A DNA stretch of 50,714 nucleotides from an uncultured Saprospiraceae bacterium (GCA_938002665.1 CALLAE010000094.1:1-50714), one strand, 5' to 3'; shown: positions 1 through 9,771, counted from the stretch's first letter. Notes: generated by a model not told the origin, from the letters alone. A program made the numbers and translations.

Positions 1-2111
1 CCATCAACTAGTTCATCAGTGGAGATAATGTGATTATTATTGTTTCCATTGAGCTTCGCTTCTTTTACCATAGTACCAGAAAGATTATAGAAACGATAAG
101 ATTTAATATCCGACCTGCCTTCATAGTTTAGAAATAATACCCCCTGAACAGGGTTAGGGTATAATTGTAAACTATAGTTTGCAAGTTCTGCTGTCCCTGT
201 AAAGCAGTCTGCTTCTGAAACTGGCAATACTTCTAGTATTAAAGTTCTCATGGAATCGCAACCTAAGTCAGTAATATAGTTGTCTACATATTCACCACTT
301 TCTATATAGCCTTCGTAATCTTCTCCTTCGCAGATGGTGGTGCTGATTACTGAGTTGGTATGCTTGCATTTATAATAAGTTTCTACTGTATTTGTGATTA
401 TAGGCTCGTTAAAATCAAAAAATATTGCAGCCGTATTGTTAACGATGGCTCCAGGTTCAGGTCTTTGGTCCCTGAGATCTACTTTGAATTTAATGAAGCC
501 ATGTGATCCTTTTTCATTTGTTGTGCTGTCCACTAGTAGAATGTCATTAAAGGTGACGACAAGATTTCTGTCTCTTTCTATGAACCATTCGTAGTCGTGA
601 GAAGCGGAAACAGGAATTACAGAACTCAGGTCAAGATCTGTACTTAGTACATCTTCTATTCTAACAGTAAAGGCGGTATCCGTACCTGTATTTTGAAAAC
701 GGATGAGATATTCTAGTTCGTCATTTTCTCCTAGTACATCCTTATCTGCTAAGCCATTTATATAGCTGCTTTTATCGTTTGGATCATAGGAGCCGATGTT
801 CATTCTGCATTCAAAAACTTGCAAAGTGTCAGATAAAAAGCTGCAAGCATTAGCGTAGTCCAACTTCGCTGTTAAGTAATGTTCTTGTCCAAGATCGGCA
901 TCACAGGATAACGTAAAGTTTATTTTTTTCTGTATAATTTCATTAGGAGCAATAGCATCTACGAGATATGTGTACACAGAGTCTTGGACAGAAAGTAGTT
1001 CCATGTCTGATTCTATTTCTTCAAAGAAGGGATCCATAATAATCGATACTCTAGCATCTTCTGAAGCTATTGTTCCTTCATTAACTAATTCAATGTGATA
1101 GACATTTTTAAAGCACCTTCTTAATCTAGGTATTGTGGCACCTATACTTAGGTCAGCACATTTCTCCAAGACTTCGATGGGGATGTACATTGTATATTCA
1201 TCTTGTTCTAAGTCTATTAGCTGCATGTTGTTGCAAGATGAGTATAGTAGTGGGTTTACTTCCGCAGTAAAGGTATGTGTACCTTTTCTGGGATAAAAAG
1301 TAGCCTTGCCATTGACGGTAGTGAGTCTATAGATCTTATCATCCATGTTGACTCTGATGTTGTTTAGATGTGGTTCTTGTGGATCATACAGGCAGTCTCC
1401 ATTTAGGTCTTCGAAAACTATCACATCTACTGTTATGCATTCATCATTTGGAACGACTGTTAGATCTAGATACTCATAACAATCACAGCCATTAGAATCA
1501 AATTTTATATAAGAATAGAAACCTGTGTCAAAATAGTCATTGCCATTCCATGTGAAAAAGTCTCCATCACAGATCTGAGCAGTCGTGGTAATGTCTGGTG
1601 TTGTGGGCAGGACAGTAACATTAAGTATTTGTTGGTAGGGACAGGGGCCCATGTCATATGCCTCTATAGAGTATGTGCCTGATTGTGTAATGGTAATACT
1701 GTCCCAAATGGTGAAGGTTTCACCATCACATATGCTGATGTTTGTTATTACGTCAGCAGGCTTAATTCTTACGCTGGTGACTAACTGGTAGTTGCAACCA
1801 TTGCTGTCTATGAGGTTTTCTACGTATGTGCCTGGAGTATAATTTGGGTCATTAGCCAAAATACAAATAAGTTCTGTCTGATTTGGTGTGGCCTCGTGTA
1901 CAATTAGTTCTAGGGTAGTAATAGTGCAAGTGTCATTAGAAACTGTAGTATCTGTATAAATTCCAGATTCATCATAGCCCCAAAATTCATCTCCTTGACA
2001 AATAGTTACTGTGGTGTCTAATAATATTGTGGCCCCAAGTGAATCCACATTTTCAGCCGAAATAGCTTGATAATACATAGACGTGAAAAGGATGAGTAGG
2101 AAGTGTTTCAT
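1..2111 (-). CDS. Secreted T9SS repeat protein with SdrD-like and DUF11-like domains (3' end cut by window)
   Basis: The ATG at 2111 opens a frame with no stop for 703 codons, running off the left edge. Order seen: signal peptide (MKHFLLILFTSMYYQAISA), several repeats with the pattern ICxGD/E..., GxY and GC(D), an SdrD B-like stretch (VFEDLNGDCLYDPQE), a DUF11/DUF7619-like region containing SYDPNDK and LEYLIRFQNTGTDTA, one more repeat starting ICEGEDYEGY, then a T9SS type A sorting domain starting LYPNPVQG. Only the last few residues are missing. It is inferred to be exported by T9SS and attached to or released from the cell surface. The repeats match those in the di-heme peroxidase fusion at 39567-42668. 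Function is unknown; adhesin or matrix protein is a guess. Confidence 0.85.
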   Translation of the reverse strand, partial: MKHFLLILFTSMYYQAISAENVDSLGATILLDTTVTICQGDEFWGYDESGIYTDTTVSNDTCTITTLELIVHEATPNQTELICILANDPNYTPGTYVENLIDSNGCNYQLVTSVRIKPADVITNISICDGETFTIWDSITITQSGTYSIEAYDMGPCPYQQILNVTVLPTTPDITTTAQICDGDFFTWNGNDYFDTGFYSYIKFDSNGCDCYEYLDLTVVPNDECITVDVIVFEDLNGDCLYDPQEPHLNNIRVNMDDKIYRLTTVNGKATFYPRKGTHTFTAEVNPLLYSSCNNMQLIDLEQDEYTMYIPIEVLEKCADLSIGATIPRLRRCFKNVYHIELVNEGTIASEDARVSIIMDPFFEEIESDMELLSVQDSVYTYLVDAIAPNEIIQKKINFTLSCDADLGQEHYLTAKLDYANACSFLSDTLQVFECRMNIGSYDPNDKSSYINGLADKDVLGENDELEYLIRFQNTGTDTAFTVRIEDVLSTDLDLSSVIPVSASHDYEWFIERDRNLVVTFNDILLVDSTTNEKGSHGFIKFKVDLRDQRPEPGAIVNNTAAIFFDFNEPIITNTVETYYKCKHTNSVISTTICEGEDYEGYIESGEYVDNYITDLGCDSMRTLILEVLPVSEADCFTGTAELANYSLQLYPNPVQGVLFLNYEGRSDIKSYRFYNLSGTMVKEAKLNGNNNNHIISTDELVD

Positions 2112-2325
2112 GATTGCTTTTGATGATGAAAAGAAGGAGTTTTCTGAGAAACTCAATTCAATACAGGATGGATTGAAATAATGGAATTGCTAAGTTATGG
2201 TATTTTGTTGAATATTAAAAGCAGAGATTGATGACAGTTTGTTTAGGAGTGAGGAATAAAACCTGCATAAGGTGGGGATTCTAATCTGAATAATCAAAAG
2301 TAAATACTGCTTGCTTTGACTTAAA

Positions 2326-2357
2326 GTAAAAAGGCCATCTTCACAAGAAGACAGCCT
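2326..2357 (-). terminator. Rho-independent terminator after the Omp28-like gene
   Basis: The minus strand reads AGGCTGTCTTC, a short loop, GAAGATGGCCT, then TTTTT. Two positions pair only as G-U wobbles on the minus-strand RNA, where the plus-strand version would mismatch. This supports minus-strand use, about 25 bp after the stop at 2383. Confidence 0.75.
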
Positions 2358-2382
2358 CATTTATATTATTCTTAATCTTGTC

Positions 2383-3354
2383 TTACTTCACAAACACCTG
2401 CTGTGATAATACTTTATTGCCACTTCTAATTGTTGCAACGTACATACCTGTGGTCAAGGTATTCTTAGAAATACTTGCCTCATTTTGGAATAAACTAGAA
2501 CTAACCAGACGTCCCTGTATGTCCGTGAAACTTAGCTGATAAGTGTCTTTGTTTTCGGTAGATATAAAGAGGGTAGATCCTGTATCTATAAAGGTAAAGT
2601 CTGAACTGTTTAGGATTTCATCAGTTGAAGAAAGGCCAGAAATACCATTTATAAATCTTGAGTATACAAACTCCTGATTTCCTGCATTCTCCTCCCAGAT
2701 CACTATCAGTACGCCTAGTTCCTCCTTATTCCATGAAGGATCTACTGTATATTCAAAATCATAAGTACCATGGTTAATAATGTGCTGTCCTTTAAATTCA
2801 TCGCTCATGCTTGCTCTCAGTACGTTAGGATGCATGGCATTGGCTCCTTGTTGAGATTGATTGTTCACTACATTATTTTCATAGACATACATTCCTAAGT
2901 TCAGTTGATTAGGAACTGCAGGAATTGTTACGATGTCTACTGTTGCTTTGATAACATCATCTTCCATGTATAACACAGGTAAGGTAAAGTCAGCCTTGTC
3001 ACCTGTTGCTAGTTCATCTGCCATAGTTTTATGAGAAGCTACAGCATTTTGCCAGGTACTAGGACCTACTGAAAGTCTTTCGTTGTTAAGAAAGAAAACC
3101 GGTTGTCCAGAAGAATTTAGATTGTTTGCCCACCAGCTGCTGGTAGGATTTTCCAGATCACCACTATGATGCACTCCCAAAGCCAAGGCTGGCCCACTTG
3201 CAAACTCATCTTTCATCGCTTCCATATAATCCCATCCCCATGCACCACAATTAGGACACCAGGTAGCAGTAACTTTAGATAGCACAGGGTTATGCTGACT
3301 AAGGCCTGTAGCTAAAAAACAAAAACTAAAAAAGGCTAAGTAAATAATTCTCAT
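2383..3354 (-). CDS. Omp28-related secreted protein with thioredoxin-like CPNC motif and T9SS sorting domain
   Basis: A 323-residue protein. The start at 3354 is chosen over an in-frame ATG ten codons upstream because it begins directly with a signal peptide (MRIIYLAFFSFCFLATGLSQ). The N-terminal half carries VTATWCPNCGAWG, a CxxC motif in a thioredoxin-like setting typical of the Omp28 family. The last ~75 residues form a T9SS sorting domain ending TGMYVATIRSGNKVLSQQVFVK-like. It is probably exported to the surface or medium. A redox role from the CPNC motif is possible but unproven. It is last in a minus-strand run, 46 bp after the M28 lipoprotein gene, and is followed by a terminator. Confidence 0.85.
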   Translation of the reverse strand: MRIIYLAFFSFCFLATGLSQHNPVLSKVTATWCPNCGAWGWDYMEAMKDEFASGPALALGVHHSGDLENPTSSWWANNLNSSGQPVFFLNNERLSVGPSTWQNAVASHKTMADELATGDKADFTLPVLYMEDDVIKATVDIVTIPAVPNQLNLGMYVYENNVVNNQSQQGANAMHPNVLRASMSDEFKGQHIINHGTYDFEYTVDPSWNKEELGVLIVIWEENAGNQEFVYSRFINGISGLSSTDEILNSSDFTFIDTGSTLFISTENKDTYQLSFTDIQGRLVSSSLFQNEASISKNTLTTGMYVATIRSGNKVLSQQVFVK

Positions 3355-3400
3355 TGTAATATATGTTTTGAATGTATAAATCAATTTGTTTTACTTTTTT

Positions 3401-4390
3401 TTAAAAATGTCCTGTCGACTCTTTATAAAGAGCTGCTGTTATCACTTGTCCTACTACTCTCAGTGATCTTTTGTCTATTGCAGAAATATCATCGTCATGC
3501 GTATGCCATTCTTCAATAAATGAACCAGTAGAGGCTGGCAGATTTATAATATCGATCATCGGAATTTTCGCTATTTGATTTACAAAAAGATGATCATCTA
3601 CAATTTGCCCTACCTGATCATTAACAAACATATCTGAGTAGCCCATCCCTTGTGCCATCTCCCACAATTTATCAAGTAACTGGCCTGCATATTTTTGAGA
3701 AAAGTATTCTTTAGGGAATCTCGGATTTTTGCCTCCTATCATATCTAGGTTGATCCCATACTTTGCTCTATAGTTCTTTTTATGCTTATTCTTAGACCAA
3801 TATTGCGAACCCAGACACCATAATTCTTTTGGCTCCGTTGCCCCTCTCTTCCCTTGGTCCTCGGCGTCCCATAAAATTATATCTACACCTAGGTCTATAG
3901 GATTTTTTTGTAGTACTCTAGCCAGTTCTATCAGTACAGCAGTACCTGAGCCACCATCATCAGCACCAGGAATGGGTTTGTCTTTCATCTTAGAATCTGG
4001 ATCTTCTTCTCCGATAAATCTAGTGTCCCAGTGGGCAGATAGAATAACTCTCTTTTTCTTTTCTGGATTTATCTGAGCTATGATATTCCATGCAGGATAA
4101 CTATCTCCTGTGTAAAGCTGCGCATTGAAACTCTGAGCAATTACTTCTGCACCAAATGAGGTAAACTTTTCTACCATCCAATCTTTGCAGGCTACATGTC
4201 CAACTGAGCCTGGATTTCTAGGACCGAAACTAAGCTGTTTTTCCAAATAAGCATAGGCAGAATCCTGAGAGAATGCAGGAATCTTCACTGGCTGCGTTTG
4301 GACGACAGTTTCAGATTTAGTGGTCGAGTCATTACAACTATACAGACCAAAACCTAGAACAACTAGGGTGAATAGATAGATGCGTTTCAT
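3401..4390 (-). CDS. M28-family zinc hydrolase lipoprotein, glutaminyl cyclase-like
   Basis: A 329-residue protein with a lipoprotein signal ending LYSC (Cys19). The fold signature is M28/glutaminyl-peptide cyclotransferase: SAHWDTR with His120, GADDGGSG with Asp144, WDAEDQG with Glu177, NLDMIGG with Asp216, DDHLF with His267 and a late EWHTHDD. These fit a metal site and catalytic acid/base. Glutaminyl cyclases convert N-terminal Gln to pyroglutamate, which is common on proteins exported by Bacteroidota; an aminopeptidase role is the alternative. The Cys19 lipid anchor places it at a membrane. It lies 30 bp after cysS, probably co-transcribed. Confidence 0.85.
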   Translation of the reverse strand: MKRIYLFTLVVLGFGLYSCNDSTTKSETVVQTQPVKIPAFSQDSAYAYLEKQLSFGPRNPGSVGHVACKDWMVEKFTSFGAEVIAQSFNAQLYTGDSYPAWNIIAQINPEKKKRVILSAHWDTRFIGEEDPDSKMKDKPIPGADDGGSGTAVLIELARVLQKNPIDLGVDIILWDAEDQGKRGATEPKELWCLGSQYWSKNKHKKNYRAKYGINLDMIGGKNPRFPKEYFSQKYAGQLLDKLWEMAQGMGYSDMFVNDQVGQIVDDHLFVNQIAKIPMIDIINLPASTGSFIEEWHTHDDDISAIDKRSLRVVGQVITAALYKESTGHF

Positions 4391-4420
4391 ATGATAGATA
4401 ATTTAGGATTCATAGTTATT

Positions 4421-5899
4421 TTAATTCATAGTCCAGCTAGAACCATCTTTGCCATCTTTGACAACGATCTTTGCTTCTGCTAAGGCATCTCTTATCTTAT
4501 CAGAAATTGCCCAGTTCTTGTTAGCTCTTGCATCTTGTCTGAGATCTAGTACTAGTTGCATGACACCTTCTAGCTCGCCATTATTTCCAGCTTCTATTTC
4601 GTTCTTTAGCCCTAGCACTTTTGAGATATAACAAGGAAAATCTTTTTGCAGCCTAGCAAGTGTATCCACTGATATTTTATTGATATCTAGGTGGCCTTCC
4701 TTGAAACTATTGATTTTTGTCACCAGCTCAAAGAGCTGAGCGATTGCTCTTGGAGTATTGAAATCATCACACATTTCTGTGATAAATTTATCAAGCGGTC
4801 CAGTCACGTCAGTATCTAATTCATTGCCAGCTCCAGTAGTCTGGAGCTCAGCCAGGGTCTTCTGTGCTTCCATCAGTCTACGATACCCCTTCTCTGCTGC
4901 TAAGAGGCCATCGTCCACCAGATCATTGGTAGAGCTATAGTGCGACTGTAGCATAAAGAACTTAATGACCATGGGTGAGTAGGCCTTAGTGATGTGCGGA
5001 CTATCTCCCGTAAAGAGTTGGTCAGGTGTAATAGTGTTGCCATCACTCTTAGACATCTTTCGACCGTTCATGAGTAGCATATTAGTATGTAGCCAATAGT
5101 TAGCAGGCTGACAATTACATGCCCCAACGTTCTGTGCAACTTCGTTTTCGTGGTGCGGAAATTTCAGATCATTTCCACCACCGTGTATGTCAAAAGTTTC
5201 TCCTAGGTATTTGGTACTCATGACAGAACATTCTAGATGCCAGCCAGGAAATCCTACAGACCATGGGGAGTTCCACTTCATAAGGTGTTCTGGTGCTGCT
5301 TTCATCCAGATCGCAAAATCTGAAGGATGTTTCTTATCACTTTGGTTTTTAAGATTATCTCTTGTTTCTACAAGCAACTCATCTATGACTCTTCCTGATA
5401 ATTTGCCATAGCACTTTTTCTCTTCGTGAAATTTTAAGGTATCAAAATAAACAGAGCCATTAGCCTCATAACCGTAACCGTTGTCTATAATCTGCTGCAC
5501 CATTTCTATCTGTTCTAAGATATGTTGCGTAGCTCTAGGCTCTATGCTGGGTCTGTGAGTATTGAAGATGTCCATCATCTTATGGAAGCCATTTGTGTAT
5601 TTTTGGACGACCTCCATAGGTTCTAGTTTGTCCGCTCTCGCCCCCTTAGATATACGGTCTTCCCCATCATCTAGTAGGTGTCCTACATCAGTTATATTTC
5701 TGACATACCGCACCTTGTATCCCAGATGCAATAGAAAACGATACATGATATCAAAACTGATAAAGGTTCTCACATTACCTAGGTGCACATCGCTATACAC
5801 AGTAGGCCCACAGACATACATCCCTATAAATCCTTCCGTGATGGGCTTAAATAATTCTTTCTTCTTAGTAAGACTGTTTTGAAGATATAATTCCTTCAT
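4421..5899 (-). CDS. cysS: Cysteine--tRNA ligase
   Basis: A class I aminoacyl-tRNA synthetase that charges tRNA-Cys in the cytoplasm. YVCGPTVYSDVHLGN holds the HIGH-type signature (HLGN), GWHLECSVM and FPHHENEVAQ hold zinc-binding and active-site residues, and GRKMSKSDGN is the KMSKS loop. The start at 5899 (MKELYLQNSL) is preferred because the family begins just ahead of this segment; ATGs at 5914 and 5926 would add 5 or 9 residues. The chosen form has 492 residues, normal for Bacteroidota. It sits 54 bp after the endonuclease/phosphatase gene. Confidence 0.97.
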   Translation of the reverse strand: MKELYLQNSLTKKKELFKPITEGFIGMYVCGPTVYSDVHLGNVRTFISFDIMYRFLLHLGYKVRYVRNITDVGHLLDDGEDRISKGARADKLEPMEVVQKYTNGFHKMMDIFNTHRPSIEPRATQHILEQIEMVQQIIDNGYGYEANGSVYFDTLKFHEEKKCYGKLSGRVIDELLVETRDNLKNQSDKKHPSDFAIWMKAAPEHLMKWNSPWSVGFPGWHLECSVMSTKYLGETFDIHGGGNDLKFPHHENEVAQNVGACNCQPANYWLHTNMLLMNGRKMSKSDGNTITPDQLFTGDSPHITKAYSPMVIKFFMLQSHYSSTNDLVDDGLLAAEKGYRRLMEAQKTLAELQTTGAGNELDTDVTGPLDKFITEMCDDFNTPRAIAQLFELVTKINSFKEGHLDINKISVDTLARLQKDFPCYISKVLGLKNEIEAGNNGELEGVMQLVLDLRQDARANKNWAISDKIRDALAEAKIVVKDGKDGSSWTMN

Positions 5900-5953
5900 T
5901 TCTTTATTTCTCATTATGCTTTGCAAAAATACTTATAACCCGAGTAATTGTTC

Positions 5954-6970
5954 TCAGGGTTTCTTTCCTTCGAGCCCTATCGTTGTCACTACTGGGTAGT
6001 GGTCAGATAGGGGAGTCTTGATTATATCATGATCTAGTATTGTGACAGATTCATCTGTAAAAGTATAGTCTATTCTAAGGCCTAGAAATCTAGACTTATA
6101 GGTCTGACTTAGTCCTTGTCCTTTTTCTATAAAGGCATCTTTGTATTTCTCATCTATCATCCTGTATACATAAGATTGTGGAACATCATTGAAGTCACCA
6201 TTAAAGATGACAGGATAGGGTGAAGATTCTGCATGCTGTAGGACTTCTTTGAGCTGGCTAGTTCTCATCACTGCGTGGACATTGTACTTGTCCAAAATAT
6301 ATTTTGATTCATCCCAGATTTCTTTGACATTGTCTGTGAGGTTAGGGACCCTATTGGAGCTGAGGTGCATGGAGTAGATTCTGAACTTTTTGTCTTTTAC
6401 TTCTATGTCTACCCAGGTGGCATTATGTGACTTAGTGTCAAAGGCGAGATTGCCAGCATTAATTATTGGGTACTTAGAATAGATGGCAGTTCCTATATCG
6501 TCAGCCGCGGGATGCAGCGTATAGCCGATAAATATTTCTTTGTAATACTTTAGATGCCTGGGTAGTCTTTCTTGAATGCAGATGACATCTGGTTGTTCTT
6601 TCTTTATAAAATCTCTAAAGGCCGCTATTTTCTTGTCTCTGTTTTTGTGATGAAAATCTATCCTCGTCTTGCCGATATTATAGGTCATTACGGTAAGACC
6701 TTCCTGGTCAGTCACTGTAGGATTGAAACCTATAGTTCTTGTTACAGCTCCAAAACCGAGTGCTAAAAAAATGCCAGGCAGTAAAGCGTATTTAGGTTCG
6801 AAGGCGAGCCACAAAAAGAAGAAGAGGATATTGATTACCAATAAAAATGGGAAACCTAAACCAAAAAAGGAAAACAGCCCTGTCATCGCTGGGTCTATAT
6901 AAGGAGAGATGTATGCAAAAAGCATAGCCAAGACTGTGAGACAGTTTATACCATAAAGGAGTTTGCTCAC
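5954..6970 (-). CDS. Membrane-anchored endonuclease/exonuclease/phosphatase-family protein
   Basis: A 338-residue protein. Two or three hydrophobic segments fill the first ~90 residues, followed by an EEP catalytic domain with MTYNIGKTRI (metal-binding Asn), QPDVICIQE (catalytic Glu), NGDFNDVP (Asp/Asn) and a terminal SDHYPV (Asp-His). The family includes DNA nucleases, sphingomyelinases and phosphoinositide phosphatases, so the substrate cannot be read from sequence. It starts on the base right after the rhomboid stop, so translation is probably coupled. This arrangement recurs in Bacteroidota. Confidence 0.87.
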   Translation of the reverse strand: MSKLLYGINCLTVLAMLFAYISPYIDPAMTGLFSFFGLGFPFLLVINILFFFLWLAFEPKYALLPGIFLALGFGAVTRTIGFNPTVTDQEGLTVMTYNIGKTRIDFHHKNRDKKIAAFRDFIKKEQPDVICIQERLPRHLKYYKEIFIGYTLHPAADDIGTAIYSKYPIINAGNLAFDTKSHNATWVDIEVKDKKFRIYSMHLSSNRVPNLTDNVKEIWDESKYILDKYNVHAVMRTSQLKEVLQHAESSPYPVIFNGDFNDVPQSYVYRMIDEKYKDAFIEKGQGLSQTYKSRFLGLRIDYTFTDESVTILDHDIIKTPLSDHYPVVTTIGLEGKKP

Positions 6971-7882
6971 CTATTTCTTTTTGCTGGCTTTGTATAGAAA
7001 ATCCTTTTCTTCATCCGTGAGCTTATCGTATCCTTCGGAATTAATTTTGTCTAGGATACGATCTAGTTCTGCTTGCTGATTGAAAGCAGTGCCGGGGTTG
7101 TTAGCAGCGTCACTCTTGGCATTGTTATGGACAACTCTGAATTTATTTCTGGCAGTCTTTGTGATTTTCTTTTTTCTTGGCGCATTATAACTGTTGGTCG
7201 CTCGTACAAAGGGGGCAGTAATGTCAGTGCCGTTGCGTAAGAGATAGACGAATACGATACCGAACAGTGCTCCTCCCATATGAGCGAAATGCCCACCTTG
7301 ATTAAGGTTGCCGGCAGATCCCACTAGGTCCATAAACAGTAAGCCTAGTGCAATGTATTTTAGCTTAACAGGTCCCAGGAAAAGCAGATTCATTATATAG
7401 TCTGGTGAGAGCATCGCTGCTGTCCACACTATCGCCATCACTGCTGCTGAGGCACCGAGTGCTAGCGCAAGTCCGCCTGTGCCACCTAGATACAGATCGT
7501 GTATCATAAAAACCAGACCACCAAAAAGTCCACTGAATATATAGAGGGGTAGTATTTTACTATCTCCGATAAGATCTCCGACTATCTGACCAAACCAATA
7601 GAGCATCAACATATTCCAAAGTAGATGCCAAAAGCCAGCATGCAGAATCATGTGAGTAAAGAGACTCCAGGGTTGCTTGATCAATCTTGAAGGGCTAGAT
7701 GGAAGGGACAAAGTGTTCTTGACTGTGTTATAAAAACTATCTGGGTCAGATCCTGACTGAAAGTCGAAGACAAACAAAAGATTGATAATAATATACAAAG
7801 CGACATTGACGATTATGATCTTCGAAATCATATTGCCACTCTGAAAAGTCCTCTTTATATCGTTTACTATCGAGTCTACCAT
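6971..7882 (-). CDS. Rhomboid-family intramembrane serine protease
   Basis: A 303-residue polytopic membrane protein. The start at 7882 (MVDSIVNDIK) is preferred; a longer form from 7966 would add an odd hydrophobic leader. Rhomboid hallmarks are HAGFWHLLWNMLMLYWFG, the nucleophile in LALGASAAVM (Ser145) and the His of HFAHMGG (His201). The residue after Ser is Ala where Gly is usual. The soluble tail ends with a DUF6576-like segment (ILDKINSEGYDKLTDEEKDF) often found on Bacteroidota rhomboids. It presumably cleaves membrane proteins within the inner membrane; substrates are unknown. First gene of the run that includes cysS. Confidence 0.9.
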   Translation of the reverse strand: MVDSIVNDIKRTFQSGNMISKIIIVNVALYIIINLLFVFDFQSGSDPDSFYNTVKNTLSLPSSPSRLIKQPWSLFTHMILHAGFWHLLWNMLMLYWFGQIVGDLIGDSKILPLYIFSGLFGGLVFMIHDLYLGGTGGLALALGASAAVMAIVWTAAMLSPDYIMNLLFLGPVKLKYIALGLLFMDLVGSAGNLNQGGHFAHMGGALFGIVFVYLLRNGTDITAPFVRATNSYNAPRKKKITKTARNKFRVVHNNAKSDAANNPGTAFNQQAELDRILDKINSEGYDKLTDEEKDFLYKASKKK

Positions 7883-8033
7883 AAAACTTAAGAGATATAG
7901 CCTTTTTTCTAAGTCTGAAACTGAGGCCAAAAACAAGACCAAAATTAGATAATTATAACATAACAAAGGGCTTATATATTAAAAATAGATACAATATGAC
8001 CTATTCATTCTGCCATCTTTTTGTCAGCAATTC

Positions 8034-8051
8034 CATATAAGCACTTATATG
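8034..8051. promoter_or_regulatory. Perfect 8-bp inverted repeat upstream of the histidine kinase gene
   Basis: CATATAAG and CTTATATG flank a 2-bp centre (CA). The dyad lies 45 bp before the TTG start of the kinase, in the divergent gap with the rhomboid gene. It looks like an operator for a dimeric regulator, possibly the LytTR protein encoded here, but that assignment is inference. Confidence 0.4.
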
Positions 8052-8096
8052 TAATAAAGATTAGCTCTATTTTGTTTCTTCATCAAAGGAAAGCGC

Positions 8097-9770
8097 TTGT
8101 TGTATCTCCGTAGATATATATGCTTAACGGTACTGCTAAGTTGCCTCATCTCGGGGGTTTACTCACAATTTCCTGTGACTCATAACAAGAATATAACAGC
8201 TCTCAGTGTGGATAGCCTAGGTTATCTCGTGCTGAAAGATGAGCGAGCTTACCATGGGCTGAGGGGCCGTAATCTCATTCCTAAACCGCAGTCTTTTACA
8301 CCTGCTTATGAAAAAGTAGAGTATGAAATAGCTAATGGGCAGTTAAGAAAAAATATAGGAGATAATTTTTCCTTCTACCCGCTGCCCTTTACGCCATTAG
8401 CAGTTGTGCCGCAAGGAGACCTTCTCTTATGTAGTTCTGTAGAGGGCTTATGGACAGTAAGTGAGGGTCAGGCCAAAAAACTCTATCTGCCAGGACAAAA
8501 ATTTCCTGAGAATATAATATCGATGAAATGTGGTGAAGGCATGATCGGTATGCTGACTGCTGACAAAAATTTGTTTGTCTATGATACGAACAGACAACTC
8601 CTACAACTGATCAATGAAAAGGTAGATCACTTTGCGATAGACAGGTGGAATGTACTATGGTATAATCAGGAACGCTGGTTGAGACAGGATACAACTTACG
8701 TTAATAATCAGCTGCCTAGCATAGAACTTATCCGCATCATGGATTCCTATGGAAAGGCCTATTCTAGTCCTGTGAGCTTAGGAAAAGATCATGGTCTTCT
8801 TATTGTACATTACACTGGGAGTTATCCTCCTAGTTATGACGAACTAGACTATAGTTATAGTATAGACGGTGGCCCGTGGCAAGCTTGCGCTGAAGATATA
8901 GCCTTTATCCCTGAGCTAGCTGACAATAATCATGAAATTATTTTTCGCGCGGCTAGCTCTGAGGAGTTAGTAAGTTTATCAGAACCTATAATAGTTGAGG
9001 TAGAATCTGAAGATATAAATTGGTTATGGCCCCTGTTTTTTGGAGGGCTAATTTTGCTGGGTCTTGCTGTATGGTTTTCGCAGCGACGTATGCAAAGATC
9101 ACTGGCAGAGTTAGCTGCTCAGAAAGAGAAAATTCTGATGGAGTTACAACTAGCCAATGAGAAGCAAAAGGCTGGACAGTTACAGATGAATCCCCATTTT
9201 ATTTTCAATACCCTCAACAGCATCAGTGGACTTATAGCTTTGAATGAAAACAAACTGGCAAGGACTCAGCTCAATAAATTTTCGACAATGATGCGTGGCG
9301 TACTATCCAGCTCTGTGAAAGAATATGTACCTATAAAAGAGGAGCTGAGTTTTTTAGAGGATTATCTGAGTCTGGAAAAACTGATACGGAATGATAAGTT
9401 TAACTTCACTATAGAATCAGATGTTGCGGAGACAATGATGGTGCCACCTATGATTTTGCAGCCCTTCTTGGAGAATGCGATCGTACATGGCTTGAATAAA
9501 AAAGATATCGAAGGTCAGCTCCTATTGCAGCTGGTAGACATGGGCAAGTACATCAGAGCGACGATAGAGGATAATGGTGTAGGGCGGGAAGCTGCTAAGC
9601 AAGACAAAAAAGAAGGACATGAGTCGGCTGCTCTAGAGATTATAGAAGAACGTCTAAAGGCGCTGAATAAGTGGAATGATATAGGGCTGGTCTATACGGA
9701 TCTAGAAGATACTGAAGGGCGACCTAGTGGCACTCGTGTTACCTTACATTTACCTACAAAAAAACAATAG
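8097..9770 (+). CDS. LytS-type sensor histidine kinase
   Basis: A 557-residue protein. The start is TTG at 8097, with AAAGGA ending 6 bp upstream, and it opens with a signal peptide (LLSCLISGVYSQ). A periplasmic sensor of ~290 residues ends in a Y_Y_Y-like domain (LDYSYSIDGGPW). One membrane segment (LWPLFFGGLILLGLAVWF) and a short coiled coil follow. The His_kinase domain has QMNPHFIFNTLN with phospho-acceptor His367, and the ATPase domain has FLENAIVHGL and DNGVGREAA. The sensor is much shorter than the beta-propeller sensors usual for this class. The response regulator follows after one base, so the two are translated together. Confidence 0.93.
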   Translation: MLYLRRYICLTVLLSCLISGVYSQFPVTHNKNITALSVDSLGYLVLKDERAYHGLRGRNLIPKPQSFTPAYEKVEYEIANGQLRKNIGDNFSFYPLPFTPLAVVPQGDLLLCSSVEGLWTVSEGQAKKLYLPGQKFPENIISMKCGEGMIGMLTADKNLFVYDTNRQLLQLINEKVDHFAIDRWNVLWYNQERWLRQDTTYVNNQLPSIELIRIMDSYGKAYSSPVSLGKDHGLLIVHYTGSYPPSYDELDYSYSIDGGPWQACAEDIAFIPELADNNHEIIFRAASSEELVSLSEPIIVEVESEDINWLWPLFFGGLILLGLAVWFSQRRMQRSLAELAAQKEKILMELQLANEKQKAGQLQMNPHFIFNTLNSISGLIALNENKLARTQLNKFSTMMRGVLSSSVKEYVPIKEELSFLEDYLSLEKLIRNDKFNFTIESDVAETMMVPPMILQPFLENAIVHGLNKKDIEGQLLLQLVDMGKYIRATIEDNGVGREAAKQDKKEGHESAALEIIEERLKALNKWNDIGLVYTDLEDTEGRPSGTRVTLHLPTKKQ

Positions 9771-9771
9771 C

